Part shown: piece by piece, positions 56,901 through 64,000 of the stretch | How the letters are laid out: every line of letters starts with the position of its first letter | Numbering within the stretch: position 1 is the stretch's first letter | From: MFD04716-140 sp963703125 | GTDB lineage: Bacteria; Bacteroidota; Bacteroidia; Flavobacteriales; Flavobacteriaceae | Reading direction: 5' to 3' | NCBI GenBank assembly: GCA_963703125.1 | Contig: OY969790.1 | Coordinates: 3,100,001-3,164,000 of the forward strand | DNA: 64,000 bases | The notes under the pieces: generated by a model | Seen by the model: only the letters and a program-made list of their open reading frames with translations | Told to the model about the DNA's origin: nothing | The model's database searches: none | Program-made: the position numbers and the translations under genes

Positions 56901-57151
56901 ATGGCAGTTATTTTAGATTGAAAAACGTGCAATTGACCTACAGTTTTCCTAAAGAGATTTTAGGTGAAAGTGGCATTTCAAATTTCCAGATATATATACA
57001 AGGTCAAAATTTGGCGACTTGGACTAAATATTCCGGTTTAAACCCTGAAATTCAGGCGGCAAACAGAAATGACCAGACCCTTGGTTTTGACGGGGGTTAT
57101 TTGCCAGTAGCAAGAACCTATACCCTAGGGTTACGCGTAAGTTTAAATTAA
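53933..57151 (+). CDS. SusC/RagA TonB-linked outer-membrane transporter
   Basis: 1,072 residues. Signal peptide (..VLVSNLILAQS), carboxypeptidase-regulatory-like domain (TITGTVSDESEPLPGANVVV, DFDGNYTINN) at about 25-100, TonB box DEVVVTGYG near 105, plug domain with GRAAGIGIVNDATPGGEATV, IRGFGTIGNNDPLYIIDGVP and KDASAASIYGSRAANGVIII, then the 22-strand barrel ending in PVARTYTLGLRVSLN. Length is normal. With SusD it imports oligosaccharides or other large ligands, powered by TonB. The neighbour genes hold no polysaccharide-degrading enzyme, so the ligand cannot be inferred. Several FG-GAP/ASPIC proteins are typical partners in such loci. Confidence 0.95.
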   Translation: MKDLFCKKIVLWAFVLVSNLILAQSTITGTVSDESEPLPGANVVVKGTTNGTQTDFDGNYTINNVEGNATLVFSYIGYKTTEVAVNGQSTISLTLEEDASKLDEVVVTGYGSQSKRDVTGSVATVDAEELGAIPATTFSQQLQGRAAGIGIVNDATPGGEATVRIRGFGTIGNNDPLYIIDGVPSTAQANLNPGDIESLQVLKDASAASIYGSRAANGVIIITTKKGKLGKPVISYDTYYGTQSASEDVEVLNASELGSYLYLADLYAGKTPAHGQYTFGPNGEVSIPDYVFPSAGMEGDPGVNPDLYSLVPGNIYAITRSADTNWWKEVTNTAPILNHQVSASGATESARYAFTLSYFQNDGIVRSVGYNRTTVRANTEFKALKNRLTVGENLSVSFDNRKGGFGNGVDGQDSEQNAVSGSYKHHPLLPVYDIAGNFAGSRGANLGNNFNPVATLDRAADNRTYRLRVFGNAFASYDFTENLQLKTSFGVDATGTRRRFLGRSNPEYIEGSFNNGSRSEEEYEYNWQWNTVLTYDKTFNEVHNFNAYIGVEGIQAFGERFGGTRSQYPFETLDILRYLDLGGGTTAGNYGGAIRDFSLFSEFGKLNYDYMGKYLAQFILRNDASSRFQSASRSALFPAASFGWRVSDEKFMENVDWVNEMKLRYGWGKTGNQEIGDYNAYTTYRANIFNAGYPLDGSTASPAIGFDAQNFGNPDAKWETTTSNNIGLDLSLLDNRFSFALDLWNRITTDMLFRSPVTYTAGDAAAPFFNVGKLTNKGVDLNIGWDDKKGDWGYGVNFNLSAYKNEVNQLSESADTKLFGDGSRVPSLTITQAGTPLSSFYGYNVEGIFQSQAEADAWPTYGDYNAPGKFKVSDINNDGKIDDNDRTIIGSPHPDFTYGINFNLSYKDLALNIFGNGSQGNDIYNYVRYFADFNTFQGNRSRRALYDAWQPSNPTAPAAQWTAANPNATAPIMDANDQVSSRPSSYFIEDGSYFRLKNVQLTYSFPKEILGESGISNFQIYIQGQNLATWTKYSGLNPEIQAANRNDQTLGFDGGYLPVARTYTLGLRVSLN

Positions 57152-57207
57152 TTTTATAATTGAAGGGATTACGTAAAAGTCATTAAAAAACAGATAAATA
57201 GTAAAAA

Positions 57208-58961
57208 ATGAAAAAGTATAAAACAAGTTTAAAAATGCTTATCGCCCTGGTGTTACTTACCGCCGGCTGTAGCGATGAATTTTTGACCCGCGAACCTGAA
57301 GGTCAATTTGGCCAACCAAGTTTGGAAACACCAGCGGGAGTGGAAGGCATTCTTCTAGGTGCCTATGCAATGATAGATGGTGCTGGTTTGGATGGTACCG
57401 CGGATTGGAACGTTACCGTGGAGAACTGGGCCTTTAATATTGCTTCGGACGATGCTTTAAAAGGTACCGATGCAGGGGATCAACCGGAACAGTCTTTTAT
57501 CGAAGGATATGATTACCAATCATTTAATGGTCATATTACCAATAGATGGAGGTCTCTGTTCAAAGGGGTTGCCAGAACCAACGATGCCATTACTTCTGCC
57601 AACAGGGTTGAAGGGATGGATGAGGCAAGAAAAGCACAGATTATTGCCGAAGCGAGATTTTTAAGAGGTATTTTTCATATGGAGGCCCGTAAAATGTGGC
57701 GCATGCCTCCTTATGTCAGTGATGAGGTTTATGATGTAAATGATATCAGCAGTACTTTGATCCCTAACGATCGTGAAATTTGGCCTTTGATTGAGGCGGA
57801 TTTGGAGGCAGCTGCCGGCGTGTTGCCAGCAACACAAGCTCAGGTTGGTAGACCGACCAGTTGGGCCGCCAAAGCCTTTTTGGCAAAAGCTAAAATGTAC
57901 CAAGGTTGGAATACGGATGGATCTGCGAATACTGCTAAATTAACGGAGGCGAAACCAATATTGGATGATATTGTAAATAATGGCCCCTTTACCTTGGCAC
58001 CTAAATTTGAAGATAATTTTTTGGTTGCAACACGTAACAACTCTGAATCTATTTTTGAAATTCAATATGCGGTTAGCAGTGCTGCCGATGGGGCCTCTTC
58101 AAGAGGAATGGGCCTTGCACATCCCTATATAGACCCATGGGGCTGTTGTGGCTTTTATCAGGTTTCCCAAAACTTGGTCGATGCGTATCAAACTGAAAAT
58201 GGCTTGCCCTTATTGGATACTTTTGACGATGTGGATGTATCTCCCGATGTGAATGCAGATGGTTCTTCGGTATGGACGGGCCCTTAGACCCTAGGATCGA
58301 TCATACGCTTGGCAGACCGGGTATCCTTTACAAGGATTTTAAGATTTATCAAACCGATTTCGTTCGTGATCTTTCATATGCAGGACCTTATTTTTCTAAA
58401 AAGCACGTTGCAGAATCCGCTGGCTTTGGTGTTGGTGGTTGGGGCAACTTGTCAGCAAATAACTATAGATATATGCGTTTGGATATGGTTATGTTATGGT
58501 TGGCGGAAGCTGAAGTTGAAATCGGAAGTTTGGAAAGAGCTAGGGAACTCGTCAACTTGATCAGGGCTAGAGCTGCCAATCCTGATGGTTTTGTGCCTAA
58601 GGCCGTTCAAGGAACCAACCGTAGTGATTTTACCATAGAAGCGGGTACTCCGGCGGCCAATTATGATATTGCCGAGTATGCTGGTCAATCGACCGATAAA
58701 GATGTCGCCCGTAAGGCGGTGCGTTTTGAGACCCGTCTTGAATTTGCAATGGAAGGTCACCGATACTGGGATTTGGTACGATGGGGAATCGCTGCCGAGA
58801 CTCTAAATGCCTATATTGCACATGAGTCACAATTTAGATCTTACTTGGTAGGAAAATCTTTTACCAAAGGGAAACATGAATATTTCCCAATCCCTTCGCA
58901 GGCCATTGACAGATCATTCAAAGACGGTCAAGCTACTTTAACGCAGGATCCTGCCTATTAA
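57208..58961 (+). pseudogene. SusD/RagB outer-membrane lipoprotein with a frameshift in a C run
   Basis: Starts MKKYKTSLKMLIALVLLTAG with lipobox Cys21. TPR-rich part: RWRSLFKGVARTNDAITSAN, ARFLRGIFHMEARKMWRMPP. The first frame ends at 58287 after ADGSSVWTGP; the second continues from GPLDPRIDHTLGRPGILYKD at about 58281 to the end (LEFAMEGHRYWDLVRWGIAA, HEYFPIPSQAIDRS). GPLDPRxDxTxGRPG is the conserved SusD sequence, so a fourth C in the CCC run (58281-58283) would restore one gene of about 584 residues. SusD forms the lid of the SusC channel. The gene follows SusC by 56 bases. Homopolymer read error or real lesion cannot be separated. Confidence 0.85.
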
Positions 58962-59004
58962 AAATTGATTTACGGTTTACATACCAATTTATGTAAACAA
59001 CAGC

Positions 59005-59046
59005 AAAAAGCCATGTTAAGGATATTTCTTTACATGGCTTTTTGTA
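59005..59046 (+). terminator. 12-bp hairpin terminator after SusD
   Basis: AAAAAGCCATGT (59005-59016) pairs with ACATGGCTTTTT (59032-59043) over a 15-base loop, 44 bases behind the SusD stop codon, followed by GTATTTTTG. It would end most SusCD transcripts before the FG-GAP lipoprotein gene. Confidence 0.75.
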
Positions 59047-59160
59047 TTTTTGAACACCCGGTTATAAGCATCTATACAGCTTTCGAACACAACCCATTAA
59101 AAATTATAGTTACCTACACCAAATTAATTTCAGAATTACAAATTCACATTTCTCCTTCCA

Positions 59161-62100
59161 ATGAAAAAGGCAATTTATTATTTAATAGGAACATTATTTC
59201 TTGCAACTTCATGTACAAAAGAAGCCAAAACCCTTTTTAAGCAACGATCAAGTGATGAAACAGGAATCACTTTTAATAATCAAATTGTGGAAACGGATAG
59301 TGCGAATATTCTGACCGAGGAATATATTTTTAATGGCGGTGGAGTAGCGGTAGGGGATTTTAACGGCGATAATAGGCCTGACCTCTTTTTCACGGGGAAT
59401 CAGGTTTCAAATAAGTTGTATTTGAATAAAGGTGATTTTAAATTTGATGACATCTCGGCCATCTCCGGAATTGAGGCAAAGGATCGATGGAATACAGGAT
59501 CCGCCGTGGTAGATATTAATAATGATGGCCTACTTGACCTGTACGTATGCTCAGCTCGGGAACTTGATTTAAAAAGGCGGGCCAATCTACTTTTTGTAAA
59601 TCAAGGAAATGATTCCAAAGGCGTTCCCAAGTTTAAGGAAATGGCCCAGGTGTACGGAATTGCGGAAACCGGCAACAGTATGGGAGCTACCTTTTTTGAT
59701 TATGACAAAGACGGTAACCTAGATCTTTATGTGTTGAATAATGAGCAGACCCATACCCTGCCAAGTAATTATAGGCAAAAGGTAACCGATGGTTCTGCCG
59801 TTAGTAATGATCGCCTTTATCACAATAATGGGGACGGTACATTTACTGATGTTACGTTGGAAGCAGGAATTACGATCGAAGGTTTTGGTTTGGGAATTGC
59901 TGTCGCGGATTTAAATTATGACGGTTGGCCGGATATCTATATCAGTAATGATTATCTGACCAACGACCTACTTTATTTGAACAACGGTGATGGCACCTTT
60001 TCCAACAGCATTGAACCTCTTGTAAAACATCAAAGTAAGTTTTCAATGGGATCGGACATAGCCGATTACAACAATGATGGTTACTTGGACATTATGACCC
60101 TGGATATGCTTGGGGAAGATAATTATAGAATGAAGACAACCGTCATGGGCAACAATTATATTAATTACGTTTTGAACGAAAGATGGGGTTATCAATATCA
60201 ATACATGCGTAATATGTTACACCTAGGTAATGGCCCTGACATACCTTTTAGCGAAATTGGGCTTCTGGCAGGTGTTTCCAAAACTGATTGGAGCTGGGCA
60301 CCCTTATTTGTGGATATGGATAATGATGGGTTTCGCGATTTATTGATTACCAATGGCTTTCCCCGGGATATCACCGATATGGACTTTTCAGATTTTAGGC
60401 TAAGTGCCAGCAGATATATAAGTCCTGGAAAAATGCTTGATTCCATCCCAACAGTTAAAATCCCGAATTATGCTTACCAAAATAATGCTGATTTAACATT
60501 TACGGATAAGGGAAAGGAATGGGGTTTGGATGTTCCTTCATTTTCAAATGGGGCAGCTTTTGTTGATTTGGACGATGATGGGGATATGGACTATGTGGTC
60601 AATAATATTAATGATGAAGCTTTCGTATTTGAAAATACCGCCAGTTCAAAACCAGAGCGTAACAACTACATTAAAGTGAACCTTGAGGGTCCGGTTAAAA
60701 ACCGTATGGGCATTGGAGCTAAACTGGCAATAAAATATGGGGAAGGCGAAATTCAATATGAGGATCATCACTTGGCCAGGGGCTATATGTCATCAGTTGA
60801 ACCAATTTCCCACTTTGGACTGGGTCAAAATAGCAATGTACGGTCTGTAGAGGTATTATGGTCAGATGGTGCCTATCAAAAAGTTGAAAATGTAAAGGCA
60901 AATCAAACCATAGAATTTTCTTATGAAAATGCGGCCCTGGCACAAAATCTGTCATTTCCTTTGGCCCCAAAAGCGACCAAACCCGTTTTCCAAGAGGTTT
61001 CGAATGTAATCGGTATTGATTACGTACACGAAGAGAGGGATTATGTAGATTATAATGAACAGCGAATTTTGCCCCATAAGTTGTCCCAGAACGGTCCTAG
61101 TCTTGCAGTTGGGGATATGAATGGTGACCAACTTGAGGACTTCATTGTTGGCAGTTCTTCAAAATACTCTCCCGTTCTTTTTTTTCAAAATCAAGATGGA
61201 ACTTTTAGTAAAAGAGATTTGTTTCAAGATGACCAAAATAAATTATATGAAGAAGAAGGGCTAGTCCTTTTTGATTTGGAAAATGACGGAGACCTTGATT
61301 TATATATGGTCTCTGGAAGCAATGAATTTCCAATTAAGGATGCTGAAATGTATCAAGACCGACTTTTGATCAATGATGGTAAGGGTAATTATACAATTTC
61401 AAGGGATAAAATGCCCATTGTCCAATCCAGCGGTTCGGTTGTGAAGGCAGCTGATTTTGATAATGATGGCTATATGGATTTATTTGTGGGCGGGAGAACG
61501 CCCATAGGTCAATTCCCCTTGTCGGACAAAAGTTATCTCCTAAAAAATGAAAAAGGTATCCTTGTAGATGTGACTGATGTCTATGCAAAAGAATTAAGAA
61601 ATGTTGGAATGGTTACGGATGCTGCATGGATGGATACGGATAATGATGGTCTTTCGGAGTTAGTTGTGGTTGGAGAGTTTATGCCCATTACAATTTTTAA
61701 TAATAGGGGTTCGTCTTTCGTTAAACAGACGGAAACCGGACTTGAAAATCTTTTTGGTTGGTGGGAAAGTATTGTTTCCGGGGATTTTGACAACGATGGT
61801 GATATTGACTTTGTGGCGGGTAATTCGGGTCGAAACAATTTTTATCAACCTTCATTTGAACATCCGGTTACTATTTTGGCAAAGGACTTTGACTCAAATG
61901 GAAGTTTGGACCCTATTATGTTTTCTTATTTGAAGGGGCAAAATGGTTCTTATGAATCATATCCCATTAATTTCTGGAGTGATATCAACAAACAAAGCCC
62001 AATTTTTAGGGCTAAGTTTAATTTATATAAAGAATATGCCCTTGCCAATAGGAATACTTTATTGAATGCAAAGGAATTGGAAGGTGCTGCCCAATTTAGT

Positions 62101-62481
62101 GCCAATTTTGATCGATCCATTTACATAGAGAATACCGGAAATGGCCAATTCCAATATAGGGAATTGCCCATTGAAGCACAGTTTGCACCTGTCAATGCCA
62201 TGCAAATCGTTGATTTTAATAAGGACAATAATCCAGACCTGTTATTAATAGGCAATGATTTTGGCAATGAAATGTTCGTAGGAAGGTATGATGCGTTTAA
62301 CGGCCTTGTTTTAAAGGGTGATGGGAAAGGTGGCTTCCAATCTGTTGCTCCCTCTGAAAGTGGTTTTGTTGTACCGGGGGATTCTAAATCATTAAGTAGA
62401 ATTGAAAGTTCTTCTGGAAAGGACAGATTTATTGCAACCCAAAATAGAGGGGCACTGTTGATTTTTGATTTAATGGACTAA
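59161..62481 (+). CDS. FG-GAP/VCBS repeat lipoprotein with ASPIC/UnbV domain (CRTAC1-like)
   Basis: 1,106 residues; lipobox ATSC with Cys18. Many calcium-type repeats: VAVGDFNGDNRPDLFFTGNQ, AVVDINNDGLLDLYVCSARE, FFDYDKDGNLDLYVLNN, SDIADYNNDGYLDIMTLDML, AAFVDLDDDGDMDYVVNNIN, and again from about 650 (GDMNGDQLEDFIVGSSSKYS, FDLENDGDLDLYMVSGSNEF). The UnbV/ASPIC domain lies at about 495-580 (NRMGIGAKLAIKYGEGEIQY, HFGLGQNSNVRSVEVLWSDG). Surface proteins of this build accompany SusCD pairs in marine flavobacteria; ligand binding or adhesion is likely, with no proven reaction. A terminator lies between it and SusD, so it may have its own promoter or depend on read-through. Confidence 0.85.
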   Translation: MKKAIYYLIGTLFLATSCTKEAKTLFKQRSSDETGITFNNQIVETDSANILTEEYIFNGGGVAVGDFNGDNRPDLFFTGNQVSNKLYLNKGDFKFDDISAISGIEAKDRWNTGSAVVDINNDGLLDLYVCSARELDLKRRANLLFVNQGNDSKGVPKFKEMAQVYGIAETGNSMGATFFDYDKDGNLDLYVLNNEQTHTLPSNYRQKVTDGSAVSNDRLYHNNGDGTFTDVTLEAGITIEGFGLGIAVADLNYDGWPDIYISNDYLTNDLLYLNNGDGTFSNSIEPLVKHQSKFSMGSDIADYNNDGYLDIMTLDMLGEDNYRMKTTVMGNNYINYVLNERWGYQYQYMRNMLHLGNGPDIPFSEIGLLAGVSKTDWSWAPLFVDMDNDGFRDLLITNGFPRDITDMDFSDFRLSASRYISPGKMLDSIPTVKIPNYAYQNNADLTFTDKGKEWGLDVPSFSNGAAFVDLDDDGDMDYVVNNINDEAFVFENTASSKPERNNYIKVNLEGPVKNRMGIGAKLAIKYGEGEIQYEDHHLARGYMSSVEPISHFGLGQNSNVRSVEVLWSDGAYQKVENVKANQTIEFSYENAALAQNLSFPLAPKATKPVFQEVSNVIGIDYVHEERDYVDYNEQRILPHKLSQNGPSLAVGDMNGDQLEDFIVGSSSKYSPVLFFQNQDGTFSKRDLFQDDQNKLYEEEGLVLFDLENDGDLDLYMVSGSNEFPIKDAEMYQDRLLINDGKGNYTISRDKMPIVQSSGSVVKAADFDNDGYMDLFVGGRTPIGQFPLSDKSYLLKNEKGILVDVTDVYAKELRNVGMVTDAAWMDTDNDGLSELVVVGEFMPITIFNNRGSSFVKQTETGLENLFGWWESIVSGDFDNDGDIDFVAGNSGRNNFYQPSFEHPVTILAKDFDSNGSLDPIMFSYLKGQNGSYESYPINFWSDINKQSPIFRAKFNLYKEYALANRNTLLNAKELEGAAQFSANFDRSIYIENTGNGQFQYRELPIEAQFAPVNAMQIVDFNKDNNPDLLLIGNDFGNEMFVGRYDAFNGLVLKGDGKGGFQSVAPSESGFVVPGDSKSLSRIESSSGKDRFIATQNRGALLIFDLMD

Positions 62482-62795
62482 TAAAGACTCTCCATTGATA
62501 AAGTTTTTTTGCCATCAAATAAGTTAAAAACCTTTATTATTTGATGGTAACCAAAGCGTATTTATAAGTCAAAAAAATTACCTTCCAAAAATTCATGAAT
62601 TTTAAGTCTGTTGTAGGAAATTAGGGCATTCTTCTTAAAACTATAATCTATATTTAAACTCAGGGAGAAGTTTGGCAATATTGACAGTCTCTTGTAATTT
62701 TCAATCTGAGTTTTGAATAAAGAAACTAGGCCTCAAAACATGCTCCTTGTTTTTGTTAGTTTTTTTGAGTTAAGTTATGAAGGCAGCACTATTTC
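62482..62795. other. Intergenic region with hairpin and a diverged copy of the SusC leader
   Basis: A stem CCATCAAATAA/TTATTTGATGG (62512-62522, 62537-62547) follows the FG-GAP gene; its T run is on the 5' side, so it may end minus-strand transcripts better than plus-strand ones. From 62587 the order of elements repeats the SusC upstream region: AAAATTCATGAATTTT at 62588-62603, TTTTGAATAAAGAA at 62711-62724, and a GCAGCACT/AGTGCTGC hairpin with TTTTGTTTT at 62783-62815. No gene is between them. Confidence 0.6.
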
Positions 62796-62815
62796 CTAAG
62801 TGCTGCTTTTGTTTT
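62783..62815 (+). terminator. Hairpin terminator overlapping the 3' end of the AraC-type gene
   Basis: GCAGCACT (62783-62790) pairs with AGTGCTGC (62799-62806) over 8 bases and is followed by TTTTGTTTTC, a good plus-strand terminator. The stop codon of the minus-strand regulator gene (62796-62798) lies in the loop, so the two convergent transcripts share this DNA. Confidence 0.65.
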
Positions 62816-64000
62816 CAATAACCCTTTTCCTTTCTAATTCTTGAATCATTTCACTGATAAAATAAGAAGGAAGAATTCCTTGTCTTTTTTTGAAAGCAGC
62901 GTTAAAGGTATTTAGATTATTGTATCCGATACTTGCCGATATATAACTCAATTTACTTTCCCTAAAATCTTTATCTTCAAGAAGCTTCTTAATTAAAAAG
63001 TTTATCCGGAGTTCATTAATATAATTATTAAAGTTCATTTCCTTCTCTTGATTAATGACTTGGGATAAATATTTTGGATTGGTCTTTAACTGCAACGCTA
63101 CCATTCTCATGGTGCACTCAGGATTAAGAAAGAAATTCATTTCTTCCAACTTTTCAAGTTTTGCAAGTATAATGTCCTTGATATCTTCATCAATTTTATT
63201 GATTTTTGCTTTAGTCCCCTCATCCAAATTTTGCGTAACTGAATAATTTTCAACGTTCTTATGCTGCTGTATTTTTTTGTTGTTTTGTAAGTGAATTTCG
63301 GCAAGTTCCATTGTTCTTTTATAGAGAAGCCTATTTTTCTTTTTTACCTTGAAATATGAAAAAGATGATATTGAAGTCAACAACAATATGAATATCAATA
63401 CAATGACCATTGTATTGTACCTCGATTTTTGAGCGGAATTTTCGAGTTCCAATATCCGTTGTTTTTGAGTAATTTCCTTTATTCGCCTTTTGGCCTCCAA
63501 TATTTTGATTTTCTGTTCCTGCTCGTTTGTAAAAAGTGAGTCTAGCAGTATGCTGTGAAGTTTTGCGTACTCATCTGACTTTGTAATTAAGCCTATTTTT
63601 TTGAATAGGGTAACCAAAACCAAACTATTGCTTTTTACAACATCAAAAGCGTTGATATTTTCGGCAGCGTTGATGCTTTCCTCATACTTTTCAATGGCGA
63701 GGATCGTATCCTTTTGTAATAGTGCAAGTTTCGCCCGTAGTGTTAAAGCTCTGGGTATTCTGAATTTATAGTTATTGTCCAAGTTCATTTTCATGGCATC
63801 CTCCAGGTAATTTTTGGCCATTTCCATTTTGCCATTGTACATGTATATATCGGCCATATTTGTATAAACGGCACTTTCGACATAACTTCCGGGTGAAGGT
63901 ATTTTTTTTGCGATCCGGTGATAAAAGTCATAGACCTCCAGTGCCTTTTTAACATCGTTCAATTTGGCCTTCATCCCCGCAATCTCGTCAAGCTTTGGGA
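62796..64000 (-). CDS. TPR-transmembrane-AraC transcriptional regulator, 5' end outside window
   Basis: The frame stays open to the right edge (PKLDEIAGMKAKLNDVKKAL), so the ATG at 63974 is internal and the true start is outside. At least 400 residues are present. TPR-like helices (VESAVYTNMADIYMYNGKME, MAKNYLEDAMKMNL) are followed by a coiled stretch, one membrane segment at about MVIVLIFILLLTSISSFSYF, and a cytoplasmic C-terminal AraC-type helix-turn-helix pair (MRMVALQLKTNPKYLSQVIN, LSYISASIGYNNLNTFNAAF). Such regulators sense a signal through the periplasmic TPR part and bind DNA while membrane-bound. It is the nearest regulator to the SusC locus and may bind the AAAATTCATGAATTTT palindromes, as an inference from position. 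Confidence 0.85.
   Translation of the reverse strand, partial: PKLDEIAGMKAKLNDVKKALEVYDFYHRIAKKIPSPGSYVESAVYTNMADIYMYNGKMEMAKNYLEDAMKMNLDNNYKFRIPRALTLRAKLALLQKDTILAIEKYEESINAAENINAFDVVKSNSLVLVTLFKKIGLITKSDEYAKLHSILLDSLFTNEQEQKIKILEAKRRIKEITQKQRILELENSAQKSRYNTMVIVLIFILLLTSISSFSYFKVKKKNRLLYKRTMELAEIHLQNNKKIQQHKNVENYSVTQNLDEGTKAKINKIDEDIKDIILAKLEKLEEMNFFLNPECTMRMVALQLKTNPKYLSQVINQEKEMNFNNYINELRINFLIKKLLEDKDFRESKLSYISASIGYNNLNTFNAAFKKRQGILPSYFISEMIQELERKRVIENKSST

Noticed and set aside
1..64000. CRISPR array, phage, transposon or toxin-antitoxin genes
   Set aside because: No regularly spaced repeats, no cas, phage structural, transposase or integrase genes and no small two-gene toxin units were found.

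Overview
The window looks like a chromosomal segment of a marine Flavobacteriaceae (Bacteroidetes; Maribacter/Zobellia/Arenibacter-like). The reasons are a SusC/SusD pair, CcsB/CcsA-type cytochrome c biogenesis, TPR-TM-AraC regulators, FG-GAP/ASPIC lipoproteins, AT-rich intergenic DNA, no Shine-Dalgarno sites, and many secreted lipoproteins and carbohydrate-active enzymes. No rRNA, complete tRNA, CRISPR array or intact transposase was seen.

Layout. 1-2.3 kb: a cytochrome c biogenesis protein cut by the left edge (minus). 2.6-12.2 kb: an accessory stretch bounded by two diverged copies of one terminator-like sequence, the left one fused to a tRNA-Pro-like 3' end. It carries an interrupted TIM-barrel isomerase, a PIG-L deacetylase, a CitMHS transporter with a split AtuA (DUF1446) pair, an esterase and a GH5-like hydrolase. 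12.5-16.7 kb: two tandem GH127-type arabinofuranosidase genes, each with one frameshift. 17.2-38.2 kb: an exopolysaccharide/O-antigen locus with WecA-like initiators, a scar of gmd and wecA fragments, WbqC, the WecD/formyltransferase/WecE/GT56 set for 4-amino-4,6-dideoxyhexose, Wzx, Wzy, four GT4 enzymes, a beta-helix/FG-GAP lipoprotein, WecB and a Wzc-type tyrosine kinase. 38.4-43.9 kb: two type-B carboxylesterases, a Nudix-type regulator, a sugar isomerase and a GH3 remnant with a large internal deletion. 44-45 kb: a haem-binding protein and YceI. 46.0-49.3 kb (minus): coiled-coil protein, longin/roadblock-like protein, Ras-like GTPase and hybrid histidine kinase, nearly all overlapping. 49.7-53.6 kb: malonyl-CoA synthetase, malonate transporter MadL/MadM and a seven-haem cytochrome. 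53.9-62.5 kb: SusC, a frameshifted SusD and a large FG-GAP/UnbV lipoprotein. 62.8-64 kb: a TPR-AraC regulator cut by the right edge (minus).

Two themes stand out. First, many genes are broken: one in-frame TGA, four single frameshifts (several at G or C runs), one internal deletion, and gene fragments in the polysaccharide locus. Some may be read errors, but the GH3 and gmd/wecA remnants are real decay. Second, the GTPase operon at 46-49 kb is a compact signalling module whose biological role I do not know, and it is the best candidate for an undescribed system here.
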